DNA of 64,000 nucleotides, from assembly GCA_035411425.1 (NCBI GenBank), contig DAONSX010000002.1:65375-129374 (forward strand). The letters run 5' to 3'. Origin of the DNA: TTA-H9 sp002071415 (lineage in GTDB: Bacteria > Bacteroidota > Bacteroidia > Bacteroidales > TTA-H9). The position numbers were made by a program, and so were the translations under genes. The notes under the pieces were generated by a model. The model did not search any database, was not told where the DNA came from, and worked only from the letters and a program-made list of their open reading frames with translations. Of this stretch, positions 19,103 to 28,895 are shown piece after piece (the first letter of the stretch is position 1; each line of letters begins with the position of its first letter).

Positions 19103-20872
19103 ATGGAACTCGTAAAACTAACCATAGATAAAAAATCAGTCGAGGTAGAAAAAGGAACCAGTATTTTGAATGCTGCCCGAAAAGTGGGCATCGAGATCCC
19201 AACACTTTGTTATTTCAATCTGGAGGGAATGAATATCGAAAACAAACCAGGTGGTTGCCGTATTTGTGTGGTTGAGGTTCAGGGCCGTAGAAATCTTGCT
19301 CCGGCGTGTGCTACTGAAGTAACCGAAGGTATGGTGGTCAAAACCAACAGCACTCGCGTATTGAATGCTCGCCGTACCGTAATGGAACTCATCCTCAGCG
19401 ACCATCCTTTTGATTGTCTGGTTTGTCCAAAGTCGGGCAATTGTGAACTACAAAGCTTAGCTCATCGTTTGGGAATCCGAGATATTCCCTATCAAGGCGA
19501 ACAATCTACTTACCGCAAGGATACATCTCCAAGCATAATTCGCGATGTGGATAAATGCATCCTGTGCAGACGGTGCGAAATGATGTGCAACGATATTCAA
19601 ACCGTAGGTGCCCTTTCGGCCATTAACAGAGGGTTTATGGCAGTTGTAGCACCGGCTTTCGAAATGAATCTCGAAAAATCTCCATGTACCTATTGTGGCC
19701 AATGTGTAGCAGTTTGTCCAACGGGTGCACTTACCGAGGTGGACAACACCCGTCAGGTAATTTCGGCTTTGGCTGATCCAACCAAAACTGTGATAGTACA
19801 AACTGCTCCGGCTGTTAGGGCGGCTTTAGGAGAAGAATTTGGCCTCGAACCCGGATCCCTGGTGACAGGGAAAATGGTTTCCGCACTGCGCGAATTAGGA
19901 TTCGATTATGTTTTCGACACCGATTTCGCCGCTGATCTTACGATTATGGAAGAAGGCAGTGAGCTCCTCGACCGTCTCACCAGATATTTATCAGGCGACA
20001 GAAATGTACGGCTTCCTATACTTACTTCTTGTTGTCCTGCATGGGTAAATTTTTTTGAACATAATTTCCCTGAATTGAAGGATGTTCCTTCCACGGCACG
20101 TTCACCTCAGCAAATGTTTGGTTCAATAGCAAAAACTTATTTCGCCAAAAAACTGGGCATCGATCGTAATAATCTGGTAGTAGTATCCATTATGCCTTGT
20201 TTGGCTAAGAAATATGAATGCCAGAGGTCAGAATTTTTGACCGATGGAAATCCCGATGTTGATTTTTCGCTTTCTACTCGTGAACTGGCTAATTTCATTA
20301 AACTGGCCAATATTGATTTCAACTCGCTTCCCGAAAGCGATTTCGACCGTCCTTTGGGGGAATCGACGGGAGCTGCAGTCATTTTTGGAACCACTGGAGG
20401 AGTGATCGAAGCGGCCGTTAGAACAGCTTATGAACTTTATACGAAAAAGCCTTTACCCAGAGTCGACTTCGAGGAGCTGAGAGGGCTCGAAGGAGTGAGA
20501 GCCGCTACCGTGAATTTCGACGGTTTGGAACTGCGTATAGGCATTGCCCATGGATTGGGGAATGCACGCCAACTGCTCGAGGAAGTAAGAGACGGTAAGT
20601 CGCAATATCATGCCATCGAGATCATGGCTTGCCCGGGCGGATGTATTGGAGGTGGTGGTCAACCTCTTCATCATGGTGATGCTTCAATACTTAAAGCCAG
20701 ACAAAAAGCTCTCTATGAAGAAGACCGCAACAAAGCCCTTCGTAAATCTCACGAAAATCCTTATATTATTCAATTATATGAGGAATTTCTCGGACAACCA
20801 CTCAGCGAAATGTCGCATCATCTACTGCATACGCAGTATTTCGATAAAAGTACCCAAATTGTGATCGAATAA
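19103..20872 (+). CDS. hydA: [FeFe]-hydrogenase catalytic subunit HydA
   Basis: Protein of 589 residues. N-terminal [2Fe-2S] domain (C36, then GGCRIC at 50-55 and a fourth Cys near 70), the His-Cys3 [4Fe-4S] motif HPFDCLVCPKSGNCEL, two [4Fe-4S] motifs (CILCRRCEMMC and CTYCGQCVAVC), then the H-cluster domain with L1 TSCCPAW (about residue 307), L2 MPCLAKKYE (about 363) and L3 MACPGGCIGGGGQP (about 507). All H-cluster cysteines are present, so it is a prototypical group A enzyme that makes or uses H2. The small C-terminal iron-hydrogenase helix region follows. Maturation genes hydEFG are not in the window. Confidence 0.97.
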   Translation: MELVKLTIDKKSVEVEKGTSILNAARKVGIEIPTLCYFNLEGMNIENKPGGCRICVVEVQGRRNLAPACATEVTEGMVVKTNSTRVLNARRTVMELILSDHPFDCLVCPKSGNCELQSLAHRLGIRDIPYQGEQSTYRKDTSPSIIRDVDKCILCRRCEMMCNDIQTVGALSAINRGFMAVVAPAFEMNLEKSPCTYCGQCVAVCPTGALTEVDNTRQVISALADPTKTVIVQTAPAVRAALGEEFGLEPGSLVTGKMVSALRELGFDYVFDTDFAADLTIMEEGSELLDRLTRYLSGDRNVRLPILTSCCPAWVNFFEHNFPELKDVPSTARSPQQMFGSIAKTYFAKKLGIDRNNLVVVSIMPCLAKKYECQRSEFLTDGNPDVDFSLSTRELANFIKLANIDFNSLPESDFDRPLGESTGAAVIFGTTGGVIEAAVRTAYELYTKKPLPRVDFEELRGLEGVRAATVNFDGLELRIGIAHGLGNARQLLEEVRDGKSQYHAIEIMACPGGCIGGGGQPLHHGDASILKARQKALYEEDRNKALRKSHENPYIIQLYEEFLGQPLSEMSHHLLHTQYFDKSTQIVIE

Positions 20873-20906
20873 ATATTCTCTTATTCACTAAAAAACATTA
20901 CACAAA

Positions 20907-21389
20907 ATGGCTGTCATTAAATTACCCGAATCGAAAGTCCAGCAACTGAAAAATATCTGTAAATCCTTCAATAACGATAAAGGTGAACTCATCAATGTTC
21001 TACACAAGGCTCAGGAAATTTTTGGTTACCTTCCGGCCGAAGTACAGGAAGTAGTAGCTAAGGAATTGAATGTCTCGGTAGCCCATGTGTATGGTATTGT
21101 TTCCTTTTATTCGTTTTTCTCGATGGTACCCAAGGGGAAGTTCTCTATTTCTATATGTCTGGGAACGGCTTGTTATGTGAGAGGGGCAGAGAAGGTTCTC
21201 GATGAGTTTCGCAAACAACTGAATATTCAGGTGGGCGAAAGTACACCCGATGGTCGCTTTTCTTTGTCTTGCCTCAGATGTGTGGGAGCCTGCGGTCTGG
21301 CACCTGTCGTCATGATAGGCGAAAAAGTTTATGGACGTGTAGCTCCCGAAGATGTGAAGGGAATCATCAACGAATACGCAAATCTCTAA
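20907..21389 (+). CDS. hydC: hydrogenase subunit HydC, NuoE-like [2Fe-2S] protein
   Basis: Protein of 160 residues with the NuoE/24-kDa fold: an N-terminal helical part (ELINVLHKAQEIFGYLPAEV) and a thioredoxin-like domain with ligands in CLGTACYVRG and CLRCVGACGLAP. It docks on HydB and shuttles electrons to or from the flavin. It is last in the operon and is followed by a terminator. The order HydD-like, B, A, C differs from the C-first order of several Firmicutes operons. Confidence 0.94.
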   Translation: MAVIKLPESKVQQLKNICKSFNNDKGELINVLHKAQEIFGYLPAEVQEVVAKELNVSVAHVYGIVSFYSFFSMVPKGKFSISICLGTACYVRGAEKVLDEFRKQLNIQVGESTPDGRFSLSCLRCVGACGLAPVVMIGEKVYGRVAPEDVKGIINEYANL

Positions 21390-21420
21390 GTGTTTTCATA
21401 ATTTTAGGTTTTGGTTAATC

Positions 21421-21456
21421 AAAAAGGCTGTATCTGGAGTGATATGGCCTTTTTTA
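21421..21456 (+). terminator. terminator of the hydrogenase operon
   Basis: AAAAAGGC-T-GTATC pairs with GATAT-G-GCCTTTTT across a short loop, followed by further T. It lies 32 bp after the hydC stop. Confidence 0.75.
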
Positions 21457-21534
21457 ATTTATTGTCATTTTTTTTGCATACTTGAAAGGTCTTTTTCAAT
21501 AACTTTATGCCTTCAAATTTTTAAAGCTTTTGAA

Positions 21535-24500
21535 ATGAGAAAAATTGCTAACCTGTTGTTCGTTTTCCTGATATTCATCACATTTGGATTGAAAGCTCAG
21601 GAAGAAGGAAGATTAATGAGATTTCCAACCATTCATGGAAATCAGATTGTTTTTAGCTATGCAGGCGACCTTTATACTGTAGATAAATCTGGGGGTATTG
21701 CCCGTAAACTTACTTCCGATGCTAATGGCTATGAAATGTTTGCACGCTTTTCACCCAATGGGAAATGGATCGCCTTTACCGGACAATACGACGGAAATAC
21801 CGAAGTTTACGTTATCCCTGCCGAAGGTGGCGTTCCCCGTCGCTTGACTTATACGGCAACTTTACAGCGCGATGATATCTCTGACCGTATGGGGCCAAAT
21901 AACATCGTAATGACATGGCGCGATAACGAATCCATTGTATATCGCTCACGCAAACAAAGCTTCAACGATTTTAAAGGACAGCTTTTCGTGGTAAATATTC
22001 AAGGAAGCCTGAGCCAGGAAGTTCCACTGCCCTCGGGTGGCTTTTGCTCCTACTCTCCCGATAAGTCACAATTAGCCTTCAATCAGGTATTTAGAGAATT
22101 CAGAACTTGGAAATATTATAAGGGCGGCATGGCCGATGATGTCTGGATTTATGACTTTAAAACTAAAAAAACTCAAAATATTACTAATAATATCCATCAG
22201 GATATCTTCCCCATGTGGAAAGATGATTTTATTTATTTCCTCTCCGATAGAGACAGAACTATGAATCTTTTCTGCTATAACATAAAAACCAGTCAAACCG
22301 AGAAATTGACAAATTATACGGAATTTGATATTAAATTTCCAAGTCTTGGCGACGATGCCATCATATACGAAAATGGAGGATATATTTATGTTTTTGACTT
22401 GAAAACCCGCCGGGCACAAAGGGTAAATATTCTTCTGGGAGATGATTTTCTTTTAAGTCGTGATACTTGGAAAGATGCTTCGAAAAGCATCAACTCATGG
22501 GACATGATGCCCGACGGAAAGAGAGCATTTTTCGATGCTCGTGGTGATATATTTTCTGTTCCTGCCAAAGAAGGTGTAACATTCAACCTTACTTCTACCT
22601 CGGCAATTCACGAACGTGATATTGCTTGCTCTCCCGATGGGAAATACATCGCTTATATCAGTGATAGAAACGGTGAAGACGAGATATATATTCAACCGGC
22701 CGATGGAAGTGGAACAGCTGAACAACTTACACATTTAGGGGATACTTATAAATATTCTATGCTTTGGTCACCCGACAGCAAAAAGATTTTATGGTCGGAT
22801 AAACTGCAGCGATTGCAATACATCGATGTAAATACAAAGAAGATTACGCTGGTTGACCAGACCCTTGAAGGTGAATTCAATTCATTTACATGGTCACCCG
22901 ATAATCGCTGGATTGCCTATACTTTACCTTCTACTCGCACATCGTCTCGTATTTTTGTTTATGAAGTTGCTACGGGCGAAAAACATTTTGCAACTGATCG
23001 TTGGTACGACGCCACCTCTCCAGCTTTCAGCCCTGACGGGAAATATCTGTATTTCGCTTCCAACCGTGAGTTCAATCCCATTTATTCATGGACAGAATGG
23101 AATCATGCTTACATCGACATGCAGAAAATTTATCTGGTTCCTTTATCAAAACTTACAACTTCTCCCTTTGCCCCAACCACGGAATTGAATGCTTCTGCCA
23201 TAGAAAAGAAACCAGAGCCTCAGGCAAAAAAGGACGAAACTAAATCGCCTAAGGCCTCCCCTGAGGTTAAGATCGATTTCGATGGGATCGAAACCCGTTC
23301 TATTGCCATTGAAGTCGATCCCGGTCGTTTCTGGAATCTTGCACCTACCGAAAAAGGGATATATTACAATCGTACTAATTCTAAGGAATCGAAAGCCTTG
23401 CTTTGTTATTTCGACTTGAATAATAAGAAGGAAACCGTTATTGGAGAGTACCATGCCTTTGTTCTTGCTCCAGATGGTAAGAAGATGATGATTGCTGCTC
23501 GAGGGAAATATTATATTATTGACGCCCCTCAATCAAAGATTCAACCAGAAGAATCCCTCAATTTATCAGATATGAAGGTTTTTGTGAATGTGAAGCAGGA
23601 GTGGGCCGAGGCTTTTAAGGAGTCGTGGCGACAGATGCGCGACTTTTTCTATGATCCCAACATGCATGGCGTAAATTGGAAAGCCATCTATCAGAAATAT
23701 GAACCCATGGTAAAGTATGTTAACAATCGCAATGATTTGAATTATATTATTGGTGAAATGGTTGGTGAGTTGAATATTGGACATGCTTACGTGGGGGGTG
23801 GCGACAAACCCGAACCTCAAAGAATAAAAACTGGGCTTCTGGGGGCGCGTTTGAGTAAGGATGCTTCAGGTTATTTTAAAATTGATAAAATACTGTCTGG
23901 AGAAAATTGGGATCCTTCTTTGCGCTCTCCCCTTACCGAGCCGGGCTTAAATATTCAGGAAGGCGATTTTATTCTTGAGGTGAATGGCCAACCTACCAAT
24001 CAAATGCTTGATATTTACACTTCTTTGGTAGGTAAGGCAGGGTCCTTGGTTGAACTGAGCGTTGCTTCTACTCCCGATCCTTCAGCAGCCAGAAAAGTGA
24101 TTATTAAACCCATCGAAAGCGAATCGGGTTTGTATTATTTTAACTGGGTTAGATCAAACATCGAAAAGGTTAACAAAGCTACCAATGGGCAAGTTGGGTA
24201 TATCCATATTCCGGATATGGGGATTGCAGGATTGAACGAGTTTGCAAAGTATTTCTACCCCCAACTGGATAAACGCGCCTTGATTATAGACGACCGTGGC
24301 AATGGAGGTGGAAATGTTTCTCCTATGATTATCGAAAGATTGAGGCGAGAAGTGGCTACATTCAGTGTTCAAAGGAATGGAGCGGTTACTACACGTCCTT
24401 CACAAATGATTTGGGGTCCAAAGGTTTTGCTTATTGACCGCTATTCAGCCTCGGATGGCGACCTTTTCCCTTATCAGTTTAAATATTATAAATTGGGGAA

Positions 24501-24795
24501 AACCGTTGGACAGCGTACATGGGGAGGTGTAGTCGGAATTCGTGGTACTTTGCCCATTATAGATGGTGGCATGCTCAATAAGCCCGAATTTGCTCCTTAT
24601 GATGTGGAAGGAAAATCCTTCATTATTGAAGGTTATGGTGTTGAACCCGACATAGAAATATGGAACGATCCGGCTAAAGAATACGAGGGAGTAGATGAGC
24701 AATTAAATAAGGCTATCGAGGTAATACTCGAGGAATTGCAAAACTGGCCCGAACAGTTCCCACCTGTTCCACCTTATCCAGATAAATCGAAATAA
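21535..24795 (+). CDS. Tricorn protease homolog (S41 family), exported
   Basis: Protein of 1086 residues from the ATG at 21535, which gives a clean signal peptide (FVFLIFITFGLKAQ). Upstream in-frame codons lie in the terminator, so they are excluded. The first half has repeated TolB/PD40 propeller motifs (FSPNGKWIAFTG, CSPDGKYIAYISDRNG, FSPDGKYLYFASNRE). A linker of Lys/Pro/Glu near residue 575 leads to the second propeller, a PDZ domain (about 770-880) and the S41 core with HAYVGGG (candidate catalytic His), SASDGDLFPYQ (nucleophile Ser) and GVEPDIEIWNDP (Glu). Archaeal Tricorn degrades peptides from the proteasome; the exported bacterial form probably trims peptides in the periplasm. Confidence 0.92.
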   Translation: MRKIANLLFVFLIFITFGLKAQEEGRLMRFPTIHGNQIVFSYAGDLYTVDKSGGIARKLTSDANGYEMFARFSPNGKWIAFTGQYDGNTEVYVIPAEGGVPRRLTYTATLQRDDISDRMGPNNIVMTWRDNESIVYRSRKQSFNDFKGQLFVVNIQGSLSQEVPLPSGGFCSYSPDKSQLAFNQVFREFRTWKYYKGGMADDVWIYDFKTKKTQNITNNIHQDIFPMWKDDFIYFLSDRDRTMNLFCYNIKTSQTEKLTNYTEFDIKFPSLGDDAIIYENGGYIYVFDLKTRRAQRVNILLGDDFLLSRDTWKDASKSINSWDMMPDGKRAFFDARGDIFSVPAKEGVTFNLTSTSAIHERDIACSPDGKYIAYISDRNGEDEIYIQPADGSGTAEQLTHLGDTYKYSMLWSPDSKKILWSDKLQRLQYIDVNTKKITLVDQTLEGEFNSFTWSPDNRWIAYTLPSTRTSSRIFVYEVATGEKHFATDRWYDATSPAFSPDGKYLYFASNREFNPIYSWTEWNHAYIDMQKIYLVPLSKLTTSPFAPTTELNASAIEKKPEPQAKKDETKSPKASPEVKIDFDGIETRSIAIEVDPGRFWNLAPTEKGIYYNRTNSKESKALLCYFDLNNKKETVIGEYHAFVLAPDGKKMMIAARGKYYIIDAPQSKIQPEESLNLSDMKVFVNVKQEWAEAFKESWRQMRDFFYDPNMHGVNWKAIYQKYEPMVKYVNNRNDLNYIIGEMVGELNIGHAYVGGGDKPEPQRIKTGLLGARLSKDASGYFKIDKILSGENWDPSLRSPLTEPGLNIQEGDFILEVNGQPTNQMLDIYTSLVGKAGSLVELSVASTPDPSAARKVIIKPIESESGLYYFNWVRSNIEKVNKATNGQVGYIHIPDMGIAGLNEFAKYFYPQLDKRALIIDDRGNGGGNVSPMIIERLRREVATFSVQRNGAVTTRPSQMIWGPKVLLIDRYSASDGDLFPYQFKYYKLGKTVGQRTWGGVVGIRGTLPIIDGGMLNKPEFAPYDVEGKSFIIEGYGVEPDIEIWNDPAKEYEGVDEQLNKAIEVILEELQNWPEQFPPVPPYPDKSK

Positions 24796-24810
24796 ATAAA
24801 TAAATAAATG

Positions 24811-24852
24811 AAACGCACTGCGTGTTGTAAATTGATAACGCGCAGTGCGTTT
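24811..24852 (+). terminator. terminator of the Tricorn-type protease gene
   Basis: Perfect 12-bp arms AAACGCACTGCG (24811-24822) and CGCAGTGCGTTT (24841-24852) with an 18-nt loop, followed by TT. It lies between convergent genes; the A-rich left side allows it to work on both strands. Confidence 0.85.
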
Positions 24853-24980
24853 TTAATAAGCTAATGGAATACGTAAAACGCCTATTGACAAATTGATAAC
24901 CAATTAACAACTTATAACACACAACTTACAACTCACAAACTCTAACCGCCATCCACTAATCACCATCCACCGATCTCTCA

Positions 24981-25985
24981 TTACTGTTGTGTCAAGTCGT
25001 CATCTTTGGTATTTTTAGGTTTAGCGGGTGGGGTGGCAATGCTTTCGCGCATTTTCGTATCTGCTTTCAGGTTTTCGAAACGGTAATAATCCATGATGCC
25101 CAAGTTGCCGTTGCGGAAAGCCTCGGCAATGGCTTTAGGGATTTCCGATTCTGCTTCGATGACCTTAGCGCGGGCTTCTTGTGCCTTTGCCTTCATTTCC
25201 TGTTCGAGTGCTACTGCCATAGCCCTTCTTTCTTCGGCCTTGGCTTGAGCGATGTTTTTATCGGCATTGGCCTGATCCATCTGAAGAACGGCTCCAATAT
25301 TCTTCCCTACATCGATATCGGCAATATCGATAGAAAGGATTTCGAAGGCCGTGCCTGAGTCCAGTCCTTTTTGCAGCACCAGTTTAGAGATGGAATCCGG
25401 GTTTTCGAGCACGATTTTATGGCTTTCGGCCGAGCCAATGCTCGAAACTATGCCTTCTCCTACTCGGGCTAGTATAGTTTCTTCGCCTGCACCCCCAACC
25501 AGTCGCCTGATGTTTGCTCTCACGGTTACTCTGGCTTTGGCTATAAGTTGAATCCCATCTTTCGCAACGGCCGTAACTGGAGGAGTATCGATTACCTTGG
25601 GCTGAACCGACATTTGTACGGCTTCAAATACGTCTCTTCCAGCCAAATCGATGGCTGTGGCCGTCTTGATGTCCAAACCCATGTTGGCTTTTTCGGCAGA
25701 GATCAAAGCATTGACCACTGATTTTACGCGTCCTCCAGCTAAATAATGTGTTTCAAGATCATTAGCATTGATCTTCAATCCAGCTTTTGTGGCAGCAATC
25801 AAATTATTAACAATGACCGAGGGAGGTACTTTTCTCCATCGCATCAAAATAAGCTGTATCAAAGAGATTCTAACTCCGCTCACCAGAGCTGAAAACCATA
25901 AACCTACAGGAATAAAGTAAAAAATAATCCATAAACCGAATAGAGCTACCAGCCCTATAATAATAATTAATAGTGTACTAGACAT
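24981..25985 (-). CDS. floA: flotillin-like protein FloA
   Basis: Protein of 334 residues. A strongly hydrophobic N-terminal hairpin (residues about 3-47) anchors it to the inner membrane, followed by the SPFH-like region ([20 protein letters not shown]) and a long Ala/Glu-rich helical part with [20 protein letters not shown]. It matches the bacterial FloA (UPF0365) family, which organises functional membrane microdomains. It lies 10 bp after nfeD, its usual partner. Confidence 0.95.
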   Translation of the reverse strand: MSSTLLIIIIGLVALFGLWIIFYFIPVGLWFSALVSGVRISLIQLILMRWRKVPPSVIVNNLIAATKAGLKINANDLETHYLAGGRVKSVVNALISAEKANMGLDIKTATAIDLAGRDVFEAVQMSVQPKVIDTPPVTAVAKDGIQLIAKARVTVRANIRRLVGGAGEETILARVGEGIVSSIGSAESHKIVLENPDSISKLVLQKGLDSGTAFEILSIDIADIDVGKNIGAVLQMDQANADKNIAQAKAEERRAMAVALEQEMKAKAQEARAKVIEAESEIPKAIAEAFRNGNLGIMDYYRFENLKADTKMRESIATPPAKPKNTKDDDLTQQ

Positions 25986-25995
25986 AAAATGTTGA

Positions 25996-26460
25996 TTAAA
26001 TTGGTTTTACATAAATTTTATTGTATTCTATCTTTACGACTATCACCTTTTGGCCAGGATCGACATATTCTCCGAATGTATGAGCTTCATATTCCTGACC
26101 TTCAATTTCGATCTTTCCAGCAGGTGCCAGTCGTGAAAGGGTTAACCCCTGTATACCGGGTTTTACGATGTCTTCATTGATGACATTCACCTTGGCCGTA
26201 TTTTGCTGGGTTAGCATGAGCCGCTTCCATGTATTCGACTTCAAAGAAAAATAGAGCACTATGAAACTGACAGCCAATGTAATACCTAAAGTGATCGAAC
26301 CGGCTATCATTCCATGGGCAGCAAAACTCTGCCATATAGCAATGCCTACACATGCCAGTGCAATAATACCTCCTACCGAAGTTCCGGGAATCACCAGAAT
26401 TTCGAGGACCATAAATATAAGCCCTACTACAATTAAAATGATGATAATACTCCAACTCAT
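25996..26460 (-). CDS. NfeD-family membrane protein
   Basis: Protein of 154 residues with an N-terminal membrane segment pair (residues about 4-21 and 28-70, containing [18 protein letters not shown]) and a C-terminal OB-fold NfeD domain ([20 protein letters not shown], then [19 protein letters not shown]). It is the short NfeD form without the ClpP-like protease, which partners flotillins. It sits between clpS and floA with gaps of 4 and 10 bp, so all three are one operon. Confidence 0.9.
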   Translation of the reverse strand: MSWSIIIILIVVGLIFMVLEILVIPGTSVGGIIALACVGIAIWQSFAAHGMIAGSITLGITLAVSFIVLYFSLKSNTWKRLMLTQQNTAKVNVINEDIVKPGIQGLTLSRLAPAGKIEIEGQEYEAHTFGEYVDPGQKVIVVKIEYNKIYVKPI

Positions 26461-26464
26461 GGGA

Positions 26465-26737
26465 TTATTTGATTGCGACGGTTAATTTACGTCGGATCAA
26501 TTCATCGCATATAGGCTTAAGTTCCTCATAACATCCCATTTTTATGGGGCATTTCCCCTTCAAGTGTGCAATAGTAGCGCATTGTTCCGCTTGTTCGAGG
26601 GTGTGCTGGCAAACTTCCATCAAACATTCTATCACATATTCAAAGGTGTTCACATCATCGTTGAATAGGATCAGATCCTTGACCCCTATTACCCCTGTTA
26701 CCTCTTGAGCAATAGTTTTTTCCTTGGTTTCTTCCAT
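26465..26737 (-). CDS. clpS: ATP-dependent Clp protease adaptor ClpS
   Basis: Protein of 90 residues. ClpS presents N-degron substrates to ClpAP/ClpCP. The N-degron pocket is visible as LILFNDDVNTFEYVIE (about residues 22-37), followed by AHLKGKCPI. I chose the ATG at 26737 because a GGGAGG sequence lies 6-7 bases before it and this gives the normal family length. Longer readings to 26764 or 26833 add sequence not typical of ClpS. It leads an operon with nfeD and floA, an unusual pairing. Confidence 0.88.
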   Translation of the reverse strand: MEETKEKTIAQEVTGVIGVKDLILFNDDVNTFEYVIECLMEVCQHTLEQAEQCATIAHLKGKCPIKMGCYEELKPICDELIRRKLTVAIK

Positions 26738-27089
26738 ATAATCCTCCCAAATCTTACCGGCCATAAAAGTACGGAAAAATTCAATGTCTCGAACATTTTC
26801 GATAAATGAAGTTTTATGTTCGGATGACTTCACTATCGATTCATGTCCGAGTCCGGCAATAATGAAGAGAGAAATTTCTGTTCTCTCATTATTCCTGATG
26901 AAGAAGAATAGGACAGTATTTTAAGGTCGAGAATTCTTTTGTTATAAAGATACCATCCTGTTCTATTGTTTATTGAGGATATTGTTCGTAATTTTACAAA
27001 TATGTATTATTTGCAACAAAAGTGTATTTTGTGTTGTTAAAAATAGGAATTAATTACTCTAAGGTTTTCTGGAATAAAGAAAGTAAATC

Positions 27090-27731
27090 GTGAAAAATTT
27101 TACACTCGATATTGATGAGTTGCAGGGAAGGCTTTCGTATCATTTACCTGGCTGGGAAGCTCAGAAAAATATGGCACCAACCGGGAGAGTTCATATTCCT
27201 CCTGCAGATATGGTGCCCATCGAGAGTGCGGTTTTATTGCTTTTGGTTAAAAACTCAGCCGATTATGAAATTGTTTTCATTCAACGAACTGAAGATGATG
27301 GGCCGCATTCGGGTCAGATTTCGTTTCCTGGCGGACGTCGCGAACCTCATGATAAAACATTGCTGGATACTGCTTTGCGCGAAGCTACCGAAGAAATTGC
27401 TTTAAAATGCAATCATTTGAAGGTTTTGGGTCAGCTTACCCCCTTATACGTTCCCACGAGCAATTTTATGATTTATCCATTTATAGGATTTGCCGATGGC
27501 TGCGATCATTTTCGACCTCAACCCGACGAGGTACAGAAAGTGATCAGGGTTCGACTCAATGATATTTTGGATAGAAATCACCGGCGCATTGAAGTTTTTA
27601 CTTCATCGGCAGGGGATAGCTATAAAGCTCCAGCTTATTTTATAGAAGAGGTGAGGATTTGGGGTGCTACTGCAATGATTGTGAGTGAGTTTTGCGAAAT
27701 AATCTCCTCACTCGATCGAGAAAATAGATAA
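27090..27731 (+). CDS. NUDIX hydrolase, CoA pyrophosphatase-like
   Basis: Protein of 213 residues starting at GTG 27090. The next ATG (codon 28) would remove LQGRLSYHLPGWEAQKNMAP, which belongs to the family. The CoA-pyrophosphatase (UPF0035) motif FIQRTEDDGPHSGQISFPGG is followed directly by the NUDIX box (GRREP...ALREATEEIAL, residues about 82-105). It likely hydrolyses CoA or related nucleotides to control their pool. It stands alone between the clpS operon and mqnB. Confidence 0.88.
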   Translation: MKNFTLDIDELQGRLSYHLPGWEAQKNMAPTGRVHIPPADMVPIESAVLLLLVKNSADYEIVFIQRTEDDGPHSGQISFPGGRREPHDKTLLDTALREATEEIALKCNHLKVLGQLTPLYVPTSNFMIYPFIGFADGCDHFRPQPDEVQKVIRVRLNDILDRNHRRIEVFTSSAGDSYKAPAYFIEEVRIWGATAMIVSEFCEIISSLDRENR

Positions 27732-27975
27732 ATTTTTGCCTTAAATCGATTATTCTGCCTCAAATGATGATTCAATAAATCTTGAAGTAGCTAAACTTTT
27801 CTTCCAGAGGAGCGTTGTTATGGTAAGATATTTTATGACAAATAGTTGAATTTTGTAGTGAATTTGCTTTTTTAAATGCCCCCAAATGTCATAGATTGAG
27901 GATATTTCTTTTGTAACTGAAGCAGTGGATTGTTTGCCAGGAAGAATTTATGCACCCCGTTTTTTACAACATTAT

Positions 27976-28007
27976 TTTGCGTAGATCGAAGAAATATCGT
28001 AATTTTG
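27976..28007 (+). promoter_or_regulatory. promoter upstream of mqnB
   Basis: TTTG (27976-27979) and TAATTTTG (28000-28007) are separated by 20 bp, a good match to the Bacteroidota promoter. It would give a leader of about 150 nt before mqnB. A second TAGTTTTG at 28091-28098 is a -7 match without a -33 box. The rest of the 430-bp spacer (27732-28160) shows no other feature. Confidence 0.55.
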
Positions 28008-28160
28008 CATGCGAACGAAGAATTTTAGAATCATCTCAAGAATTTTAAAGAGAACGAGCCAAGAATACCCTTACGATAATTTTATTTTTGTAGTTTTGCC
28101 CCCGAAATGGGGTTTGTAATCAGTGGAGATATATTCGAGTAATTTTATAAAGCCTTTACA

Positions 28161-28847
28161 ATGCGTATCTTATTAGTTACAGCTACTTGGCTGGAAGCAA
28201 AGCCCTTGATGGACGGGTTTACCTTTTTACGCAAGTATTCTGGAAACAATTATTCTTTTCGATACGGTGAGCATCGCATCGATGTATTAGTAACGGGTAT
28301 GGGCATGGTAGCCACTGCTTTTGGAGTAGGAAAAGCTCTGCGAAATACTCAATACAATTTGGTGCTCGATGCAGGAATATGCAGTTCTTTTCGAAAGGAA
28401 TTTTCTCCGGGTACGGTGCTCAACGTAAGTGAGGAATTTTTCCCAGAATTTGGGATGAGTGATGATGCTGGATTTAAGTATTTACAGGACATGGGGTTCG
28501 ATACCAGTTTGCCTACCGCATGCAAGAATACTGTGTTGCAGAATCCTCATTATAATCAGGTAATGGGGTTCAAGAATCTGGCAACGGCTCGCGGAGCTAC
28601 GGTTAATTTGGTAAATCTTACGGGAAGGCGTCTCAATACTTATCATTCCAATATAGAGGCCGATATCGAAACTCAAGAAGGAGGAGCATTTTTCTTTAGC
28701 TGCCTTGCCAGTGAAGTGCCTTTTATCGAATTAAGAGCAGTTTCGAATTATATTGGCCCTCCCGACGAAGAAGGATGGGACATCGAAAAAGCTATTCAAA
28801 ATCTCACCTATTCCGTTCACGAAGCCCTAAATGTGCTTCCGCGCTAA
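28161..28847 (+). CDS. mqnB: futalosine hydrolase
   Basis: Protein of 228 residues of the purine-nucleoside phosphorylase/MTAN fold that splits futalosine to dehypoxanthine futalosine in menaquinone synthesis. Visible are the N-terminal ILLVTATWLEAKPL, VTGMGMVATAFGVGKAL, LDAGICSSF and the C-terminal substrate site VPFIELRAVSNYIGP with the family's catalytic Glu/Asp region (ETQEGGAFFFSCLA). Its presence implies the futalosine pathway rather than the MenFDHCEB route; no other mqn gene is in the window. Confidence 0.88.
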   Translation: MRILLVTATWLEAKPLMDGFTFLRKYSGNNYSFRYGEHRIDVLVTGMGMVATAFGVGKALRNTQYNLVLDAGICSSFRKEFSPGTVLNVSEEFFPEFGMSDDAGFKYLQDMGFDTSLPTACKNTVLQNPHYNQVMGFKNLATARGATVNLVNLTGRRLNTYHSNIEADIETQEGGAFFFSCLASEVPFIELRAVSNYIGPPDEEGWDIEKAIQNLTYSVHEALNVLPR

Positions 28848-28895
28848 AGTGTATAATTTTTTGATCTGATAGATTGATTCATTTTTTTCATCGAA

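Noticed and set aside
17280..21389. Respiratory complex I NuoE/F/G genes
   Set aside because: The third subunit has a full H-cluster (TSCCPAW, MPCLAKKYE, MACPGGC), which NuoG lacks, and the other nuo genes are absent.
27732..28160. Riboswitch upstream of mqnB
   Set aside because: Only promoter boxes were found. The motif TTGCCCCCGAAATGGGG at 28096 gives a weak stem, but no known riboswitch core could be recognised.
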